From assembly GCA_003153015.1 (NCBI GenBank), contig PMBS01000156.1, forward strand, positions 131 to 35,075: a stretch of 34,945 bases of DNA, in the 5' to 3' direction. The stretch comes from Myxococcales bacterium. GTDB taxonomy: Bacteria > Myxococcota_A > Polyangia > Fen-1088. Shown here piece after piece: positions 27,532 through 34,945 of the stretch. A program made the position numbers and the translations under genes. The stretch's first letter is position 1. The number at the start of each line of letters is the position of its first letter. The notes under the pieces are model-generated. The model did not search any database, was not told the DNA's origin, and saw nothing but the letters and a program-made list of their open reading frames with translations.

Positions 27532-28404
27532 ATGGAGAGGCTGTTGACCGAATCTCACTCTGGCACGCTCTATGTTGTGGCTTCGCCCATCGGCCACCCG
27601 CAGGATCTGTCGCCCCGCGCGCTCGAAACCTTGCGCATGGCCGACCTGGTACTGGCCGAAGACACGCGCTCGGCGCGCAAGCTGCTGGACGGGCACGGGA
27701 TCGACCGTCGCACGCAGTCGTGCTTCGATGCCAACGAGCCGGCGCGTGCCGCACAAGCAGCGGCCTTGCTGCGCTCGGGCGCCAGCATCGCGCTGCTCTC
27801 CGAGGCGGGAACCCCCACCGTGTCGGATCCAGGCTACCGGGTCGTGCGCGCGGCCATTGCCGCGGGCGCTCGGGTGGTGCCTGTGCCAGGGCCCTCGGCG
27901 GTGCTGGCCGCGCTGGTGGGCTCCGGCCTGCCAACCGATCGGTTTCTCTTTGTGGGGTTTCCTCCGCGCAAGGCAGGCGCACGCCAAGGCCTGCTGGCTC
28001 AACTTCGTTCGCTTCCTGCCACGCTAGTCATCTTCGAATCGCCCCATCGAATCGCGACCACGCTGGCCGACTTGGCCGCCATCCTGGGAAAAGACCGGCC
28101 CGCTTGCTTGGCGCGCGAGCTGAGCAAGACCCACGAGGAATTCGTGCGCGGCACCCTGGCCGAGTTGGCGTCCCGGTACGCGACTGAGCGTCCCTTGGGT
28201 GAAGTGACCCTGGTGGTGGGCGGCGCTTCCGCGCAGGAACCGGAAGGCGACGGGCAATGCGACGAGGAAGTGCGCGGACGAGCGCGGGCGCTCCTGGCCT
28301 CAGGCCTGTCGGCGCGCGATGCTGCCGACGCTTTGGCCAGCGAAACCGGCCGCCCACGGCGCGAGACGTACCGGCTCGTGCTCGACTTGCGTGCACGCGA
28401 GTAG
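27532..28404 (+). CDS. rsmI: 16S rRNA (cytidine1402-2'-O)-methyltransferase RsmI
   Basis: GTLYVVASPIGHPQDLSPRALETLRMADLVLAEDTRSARKLL...SEAGTPTVSDPGYRVVRAAIAAGARVVPVPGPSAVLAALVGSGLPTDRFLFVGFPPRK. Confidence 0.96.
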   Translation: MERLLTESHSGTLYVVASPIGHPQDLSPRALETLRMADLVLAEDTRSARKLLDGHGIDRRTQSCFDANEPARAAQAAALLRSGASIALLSEAGTPTVSDPGYRVVRAAIAAGARVVPVPGPSAVLAALVGSGLPTDRFLFVGFPPRKAGARQGLLAQLRSLPATLVIFESPHRIATTLADLAAILGKDRPACLARELSKTHEEFVRGTLAELASRYATERPLGEVTLVVGGASAQEPEGDGQCDEEVRGRARALLASGLSARDAADALASETGRPRRETYRLVLDLRARE

Positions 28405-28514
28405 GAAGAGCAAGTTGACGATGAGGAACGGATTGCCAGTGAAGAGGCCCAGCAGCTTCACCTGGAGGTAGTGGAGGGCATCGGGCTGCGGATCAAGCTC
28501 CCAGAATCCCGGGT
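28405..28514 (-). pseudogene. Possible remnant of a polytopic GT39/DUF2029-like membrane protein
   Basis: Minus-strand frame reads [42 protein letters not shown], like a soluble-loop/TM segment of such proteins, with no start codon and flanking genes on both sides. Confidence 0.45.
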
Positions 28515-29972
<1,458 letters not shown>

Positions 29973-29986
29973 GGCGTGACGTTAGC

Positions 29987-32188
29987 TCATTTCAACCCGG
30001 AGGGCATGGGCGGTGGTGTGGGAAGCGACAGGGCTGGTGCGATGACCGCGGGCGGCGACAGCGGGATGGGGCCGGAACCGGGCAAGGGCGGCGGGCCTTT
30101 CTTCGCTTCCGCATAGGAGGCATAGGCATCGGCTTCCACGGGCAGAAGCACGGTGAAGGTCGAGCCGGCGCCCGGCTGGGAACGCACCTCGATGGTTCCA
30201 CCGTGGTTCTCGATAATGCGTTGGCTTATGGGCAGGCCCAACCCCGTGCCTCGTTCTTTGGTAGTGAAGAAGGGAATGAAGAGGTTGCGCAGATCCCCCG
30301 GCGGAATCCCCACGCCTGTGTCACGGAAGCGAACCTCCAGAAATGCTGCCGCTGCGCTCCGCCGCGTAGAGCGGCGCAGGCTGGTCGTCACGTGCAGCTT
30401 TCCGCCCTGAGGCATGGCCTCGAGCGCGTTGAGCGTCAGGTTGAGAAACACCTGCCGCAACTGCTGGGCATCGGCCCTCACCTGGGGTAGTCCCTCGATG
30501 AAGCTTGTCGAAATCTCCACGTTGGTGCTGCGTTCCTTGTCGAGGAGGTGCAGCGTCTTGCGAACCACATCGTTGATGTCGAGCGGATTCTGGTCGCCGC
30601 GATAGGGCCGGGCGTAGTCGAGGAACTGCGACACGATCTTGTTCAGCCGATCGACTTCCTCGACGATGATATCGAGAAACTCGCGTGTGCCACCGGCCTC
30701 GGCCGGCTGCGACCCGGTCGGTTGCAGAAACTGGGCCGCGCCTTTGATCGATCCCAGGGGATTGCGGATCTCGTGGGCGAGGCCGGCCGCCATCTGGCCA
30801 AGCGCCGCCAAGCGATCACGCTCTTTCATGCGCTCGTACACCTGCGAGTTCTGCAGGGTGACCCCGATGGACGCGGCCACCCCGCGAAACAGCTCAATCT
30901 CCTCTGAGGAATAGGCCTCGCGCAGGCGCTCATCGCGCAGAACCAGCATGCCCAGGAGTTGCTCTTCGCCGATCACCGCCAGCACGACCGAACCGTTGAC
31001 CAGCTCCAGGGCGCGCACCATGAGCAGGAGGCTCTCGCGCTCCTCGCTCTGGGTGTTGCGCAGGGCTGCCAGTTCTCGCTCAAGGCCTTCGATCGACACC
31101 ACGCCTGCGCGGCGCAGCCGCTCGAGAAAGGCGCGATAGGCGACGGCGTCCAAGCGTCCCTCGGGCCGCGGTCCGACATGTCCGGCCAACTCGTAGGCCG
31201 AGCCGTCGGGGTCGACAGTGTAGAGTGAGGCGTGGGTCACACGGCGCGAAGCCTCCAGGGCCGAGAGCACGCGCGGCACCAAATCCCGCACATCGATGAC
31301 GTTCATCAGATCGGTGCGCAGGTTTTCGATGCGCCGGAACAGCTCGTACTTCTCCTGAAACATCCAGCGATTCACCACCCGCTCCAGGCGTGTGCGCAAA
31401 GGCTCGAACACGATGATGATCGCGGTCGATGCCACCAGGGCGTTGAGGAAGAAAACGCCCAACTCGTCGAGTTCGACCCACTTCACCAGGAGGAGGCCAT
31501 AGATGACGGTGGCGATCATCACCAGGGTGGCCAACACCACCATCCGGCCGAGCAACTCGTTGAGGTCGAGCAAGCGGTAGCGGGCTAAAGTCTGCGACAG
31601 GAAGTACAGATAGATGGTGATGAAGATGTTCCCGAACGACGGCGCACCGGGAATCAGATCGAGCAACGCCGCCGTCACCGTCGCCACTCCACCGATCAAG
31701 AGGTAGAGGAGTCGGATCTTCTCGACCCGCGATGGCGTGCCCCGGTAGCGACGGTAGAGGTAGTAGACGGAGAGGTAGAGGCCGACGAAGACATAGGTGA
31801 CCAGAGCGGCGTGAAACCACAGGGCGGTGTGGATGGGCGCGGCCAGGAAGCGGCTGAGCAGCAGCGCCGAGTAGAGCAATCCCGCGCCCACCACGGTAGT
31901 GCGCGAGAGCGGCGGCGGCCCGGCCTCGTCGCCCAAGAAGGCCTGGAAGAACCGTTGCGCGGTCGCGGGAAGTGACACGGCGGCGGCCATAACGGCCCAC
32001 TTGAGGAACGAATCGGGCTCAGCCGTGCCAGTGGCGAAGAAAGACAGGAACTTTTCCAGCGCGATGTTGAAGGCGAAGGTTGCGAAGAGAACATGAACCG
32101 CCCGCCGCGGTTCACGCAGAAGAACGGCGCCACCGATCGCCAGGCTTACGATGGCAGCTACCAGTGCGGATAGGGTCTGGGTGTTCAA
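29987..32188 (-). CDS. Membrane sensor histidine kinase with N-terminal multi-TM region and GAF-like domain
   Basis: Multi-TM N-terminus; H-box AAGLAHEIRNPLGSIKGAAQFLQ; N/G boxes RQVFLNLTLNALEAMPQGG, VRFRDTGVGIPPGDLRNLFIPFFTTKERGTGLGLPISQRIIENHGG. Confidence 0.95.
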   Translation of the reverse strand: MNTQTLSALVAAIVSLAIGGAVLLREPRRAVHVLFATFAFNIALEKFLSFFATGTAEPDSFLKWAVMAAAVSLPATAQRFFQAFLGDEAGPPPLSRTTVVGAGLLYSALLLSRFLAAPIHTALWFHAALVTYVFVGLYLSVYYLYRRYRGTPSRVEKIRLLYLLIGGVATVTAALLDLIPGAPSFGNIFITIYLYFLSQTLARYRLLDLNELLGRMVVLATLVMIATVIYGLLLVKWVELDELGVFFLNALVASTAIIIVFEPLRTRLERVVNRWMFQEKYELFRRIENLRTDLMNVIDVRDLVPRVLSALEASRRVTHASLYTVDPDGSAYELAGHVGPRPEGRLDAVAYRAFLERLRRAGVVSIEGLERELAALRNTQSEERESLLLMVRALELVNGSVVLAVIGEEQLLGMLVLRDERLREAYSSEEIELFRGVAASIGVTLQNSQVYERMKERDRLAALGQMAAGLAHEIRNPLGSIKGAAQFLQPTGSQPAEAGGTREFLDIIVEEVDRLNKIVSQFLDYARPYRGDQNPLDINDVVRKTLHLLDKERSTNVEISTSFIEGLPQVRADAQQLRQVFLNLTLNALEAMPQGGKLHVTTSLRRSTRRSAAAAFLEVRFRDTGVGIPPGDLRNLFIPFFTTKERGTGLGLPISQRIIENHGGTIEVRSQPGAGSTFTVLLPVEADAYASYAEAKKGPPPLPGSGPIPLSPPAVIAPALSLPTPPPMPSGLK

Positions 32189-32395
32189 GACCCTGGCATT
32201 TTACAGCCTTTGCCGTCCTGGCCTCGGTCTGTTAGCATCACCGCTCATGAGCGCGGCCAATATTCCGCGGCCGCTCCGGCGGTCCACACCCCCCCAAGAC
32301 GCTTCGCATAAACGCGGTGCCGGGGCAAGGACTAGGCGGTTTCTGCTATCAGCACTCGATGCAGCAATAGCGCACAGTGCTAGGACGGAAGCTCC

Positions 32396-32992
32396 GTGAT
32401 TAACTCGTCTGTCCTGGTGCTCAACCGGAGCTTCCAGCCCATCCACGTTACCAATGTGCGGCGCGCCTTTACCCTGCTCTACTTGGGTGCGGCGCAGGCC
32501 ATCGACCGGCAGTTCCGCATGTTCGACTTCGATAGCTGGTCGCAGCTCTCGACCGAAACCGGCGATGAGGTCATTCACACCGTCAATCGCGCCATCCGCG
32601 TGCCGCGTGTGATCATGTTGCAGCTATACGATCGCATCCCCAAGGCCAAGGTCCGCTTTTCGCGCCACAACATCTACACAAGGGACGCCAATACCTGCCA
32701 GTACTGCGGCCGGCAGCTTGCCCGTTCGGACCTGAATCTGGACCATGTCAGGCCCCGATCCCAGGGCGGGCGCACGACCTGGGAGAATGTCGTGTGTTGC
32801 TGCGTGGACTGCAACCTGGCCAAGGGCGCGCGGACTCCGGAGCAGGCCAAGCTGCGTCTTCTCCGCACGCCTGCCCGACCCCGCTGGACCCCGACTTTCC
32901 GCACCGCGGGCGATGGCGTTCGCTACCGCGAATGGCTACCCTTCCTCGACCTCGCCAATGCGTCGTACTGGAATGTCGAGCTGGAGGAGTAG
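32396..32992 (+). CDS. HNH endonuclease family protein
   Basis: SSVLVLNRSFQPIHVTNVRRAFTLLYLGAAQAID...FSRHNIYTRDANTCQYCGRQLARSDLNLDHVRPRSQGGRTTWENVVCCCVDCNLAKGARTPEQAKLRL. Confidence 0.93.
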   Translation: MINSSVLVLNRSFQPIHVTNVRRAFTLLYLGAAQAIDRQFRMFDFDSWSQLSTETGDEVIHTVNRAIRVPRVIMLQLYDRIPKAKVRFSRHNIYTRDANTCQYCGRQLARSDLNLDHVRPRSQGGRTTWENVVCCCVDCNLAKGARTPEQAKLRLLRTPARPRWTPTFRTAGDGVRYREWLPFLDLANASYWNVELEE

Positions 32993-33737
32993 TGTTCTTC
33001 AAGGACTCCGCGTCCTTCTGACTCGGCCGGCGCGCGCCGAGGCCGACAAATGGGCGGCGGCTCTGTCGGCGGAGGGTGCCACTGTCGTTCCCTATCCGAC
33101 GATCGAGGTGCTAGCGCCACCCTCATGGGAGCCGCTCGACCAAGCCCTCCGGCAGGTCGAGCGCTACGACTGGATCATCTTCACCAGTCAGGCCGCAGTG
33201 CTTTTTGCCGCTTCACGCATGGAGGACGGCCGCTTTCCGGCCGGAATGGCCCGCCCACGCGTCGCCGCAGTGGGCGCAGAAACCGCACGGGCGCTCGAGG
33301 AGGCCGGCGCCCACGTGGATCTCGTGCCCTCGGACCAGCGGCAAGAGGGCCTTGTTGGCGTTTTGCGCGACCTTGGAACCGGCACCCGCCTGCTCGTCGT
33401 TCATGCCCTCGCCGGCCGCGATACGCTGATCGGGGCCATGCGCGACCAAGGCTGCCAGGTTGACGTGGTCGCCGCCTACCAGACTGCCGCCCGCAGTCCT
33501 CTGCCGCCCCCACCGGCCTTTGACGTGGCGACTTTCGCCAGCCCATCGGCGTTGCTCGCCTTGGTGGAGAGACACGGCACCCGCGTCCTCGCGAACAAGA
33601 CAATAGCCGTTATCGGGCCCACCACCGCAGCCGAGGCCGTCCGTCATGGCCTTTCGCCTGTGATTGCTGCTGAGCCCAACATCGATGCGCTAATCTCGGC
33701 TATTGCCCGCGCCCGCGCACCCAAAGGAGGCAACTAG
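32973..33737 (+). CDS. hemD: Uroporphyrinogen-III synthase
   Basis: [38 protein letters not shown]...[19 protein letters not shown]...[13 protein letters not shown]...[17 protein letters not shown]; adjacent to hemB. Confidence 0.88.
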   Translation: MSSWRSSVLQGLRVLLTRPARAEADKWAAALSAEGATVVPYPTIEVLAPPSWEPLDQALRQVERYDWIIFTSQAAVLFAASRMEDGRFPAGMARPRVAAVGAETARALEEAGAHVDLVPSDQRQEGLVGVLRDLGTGTRLLVVHALAGRDTLIGAMRDQGCQVDVVAAYQTAARSPLPPPPAFDVATFASPSALLALVERHGTRVLANKTIAVIGPTTAAEAVRHGLSPVIAAEPNIDALISAIARARAPKGGN

Positions 33738-33738
33738 G

Positions 33739-34734
33739 ATGTCATTCCCAGAAAACCGGCCACGGCGACTACGCCGCACCGAAGCTTTGCGTAGAATGGT
33801 TCGTGAGACCACGCTCTCCGTCGACAACCTGGTCTTCCCGCTCTTCGTGTGCCCGGGCAAGGGAGTGCGCCGCGAGATTGCGTCGCTGCCTGGGCAATTC
33901 CATTTCTCTGTCGACCAGCTTGGCCGTGAGGCTGAGGCGGTCGCCAACCTCGGTATACCCGCGGTCATCCTGTTTGGGCTGCCGGAGCGAAAGGACGCCG
34001 TGGGGAGCGAGGCCTGGCATCCGGAGGGCATCGTCCAGCGCGCTATTCGCACTATCAAGAAGGCCGTGCCTGATCTCGTGGTGGCTGCTGACTGTTGCTT
34101 CTGCGAGTACACGACCCACGGTCACTGCGGCGTCATCCTAGAAAAGAAAGGGAACCAGAGCGTGGTGGACAACGATGCCACCCTGGAAAACCTGGGCAGG
34201 GCAGCCCTGGCGCAGGCACAGGCGGGCGCAGACATCGTAGCTCCCTCCGGGATGATGGACGGGATGATTGGCTTTCTGCGCGAAACGCTGGACGAAGCCG
34301 AGCAGCAAGACGTCATCCTGCTCTCCTACGCGGCCAAGTACGCCTCGGCCTTCTACGGGCCCTTCCGCGAGGCGGTTGCCTCAGCGCCGTCATTCGGCGA
34401 CCGGCGCGGCTACCAAATGGACGTGGCGAACATCCGCGAGGCGATACGTGAGGTGGCTCTCGATGTGGAAGAGGGCGCGGACATCGTCATGGTCAAGCCC
34501 GCACTTCCTTGCCTTGACGTCATCGGCGAGGTGCGCCGTGAGTTCGATGTGCCAATCGCTGCGTACAACGTGTCGGGCGAGTATGCGATGCTCAAGCTCG
34601 CCGGCCAAAAAGGGCTTCTTGACTATGATCGAGCCATGGTGGAGACTTTAATGTCTGTACGGAGGGCGGGTGCCGACTTGGTCGTGACCTATCACGCCAA
34701 GGAGGCAGCGCAGCTCCTGACGGGCAAGAGATAG
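33739..34734 (+). CDS. hemB: Delta-aminolevulinic acid dehydratase (porphobilinogen synthase)
   Basis: [31 protein letters not shown]...[17 protein letters not shown] (Cys-rich metal site)...[17 protein letters not shown]...[21 protein letters not shown] upstream. Confidence 0.97.
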   Translation: MSFPENRPRRLRRTEALRRMVRETTLSVDNLVFPLFVCPGKGVRREIASLPGQFHFSVDQLGREAEAVANLGIPAVILFGLPERKDAVGSEAWHPEGIVQRAIRTIKKAVPDLVVAADCCFCEYTTHGHCGVILEKKGNQSVVDNDATLENLGRAALAQAQAGADIVAPSGMMDGMIGFLRETLDEAEQQDVILLSYAAKYASAFYGPFREAVASAPSFGDRRGYQMDVANIREAIREVALDVEEGADIVMVKPALPCLDVIGEVRREFDVPIAAYNVSGEYAMLKLAGQKGLLDYDRAMVETLMSVRRAGADLVVTYHAKEAAQLLTGKR

Positions 34735-34771
34735 CGGGTCGTCGGCGCCGACCGGGCGCGTCTGGGCTTTT

Positions 34772-34945
34772 TTGTTGACTTTTGCCCGCCGATACATAAG
34801 CTTCCCATCCCCTCTGCGGGCAGCCGGTGGTCGGCTTCCAGCGAGAGGGCCGTTCGGTCTTTGAAAGCTGAATAGCAAACTGAGAAGAAATGCCGATTCC
34901 CTTGTCCTCAAAAGGGACGAGCGGATTCGGCCCCGAAACTTTGAG
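34772..34945 (+). promoter_or_regulatory. Probable rRNA operon promoter/leader immediately preceding a 16S rRNA gene
   Basis: TTGTTGACT...TACATAAG promoter-like segment; TCTTTGAAAGCTGAATAG (34858-34875), a boxA-like motif common in rRNA leaders; window ends in GAAACTTTGAG, where 16S would continue AGTTTGATCCTGGCTCAG. Confidence 0.7.

Noticed and set aside
32242-32253. CGCTCATGAGCG palindrome in the divergent HK/HNH intergenic region
   Set aside because: A single 12-bp palindrome in GC-rich DNA is not enough to claim an operator.
34738-34773. Rho-independent terminator for hemB
   Set aside because: GTCGGCGCCGAC palindrome and a T6 run exist, but they are about 15 nt apart and no strong stem abuts the T-run.

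Overview
High-GC bacterial chromosomal window. Gene content and family variants point to Myxococcota/Polyangia, but this is inference, not proven. About 25 intact protein-coding genes are recognisable. They include a leuB-like 5' fragment, an RRM RNA-binding protein, Tex, a PEBP/YbhB-like protein, a PL11 rhamnogalacturonan lyase, folB, def, ribA, an Mrp/NBP35 ATPase, a GT-C-like membrane protein, an ankyrin protein, a UvrD/PcrA helicase, rlpA, an MntA-type nucleotidyltransferase, an S41/PDZ protease, rsmI, an NtrC-like regulator with a histidine kinase, an HNH protein, hemD and hemB. The right edge looks like the leader of a 16S rRNA gene. The best accessory locus is 1857-9684 (minus strand): a beta-barrel-like protein, an ECF sigma factor, a membrane anti-sigma-like protein with an internal duplication, and three tandem mosaic Cys-rich Kazal-domain exported proteins that share a leader/RBS but differ at the C-terminus. 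Other notable signals are an intact MntA-type antitoxin followed by a HepT-like start cut off after 10 codons, a ~110-bp antisense protein fossil between rsmI and the ntrC-like gene, a large 'CACCACAGAGGGCA' inverted repeat after tex, and TGG-type low-complexity linkers shared by several exported proteins.
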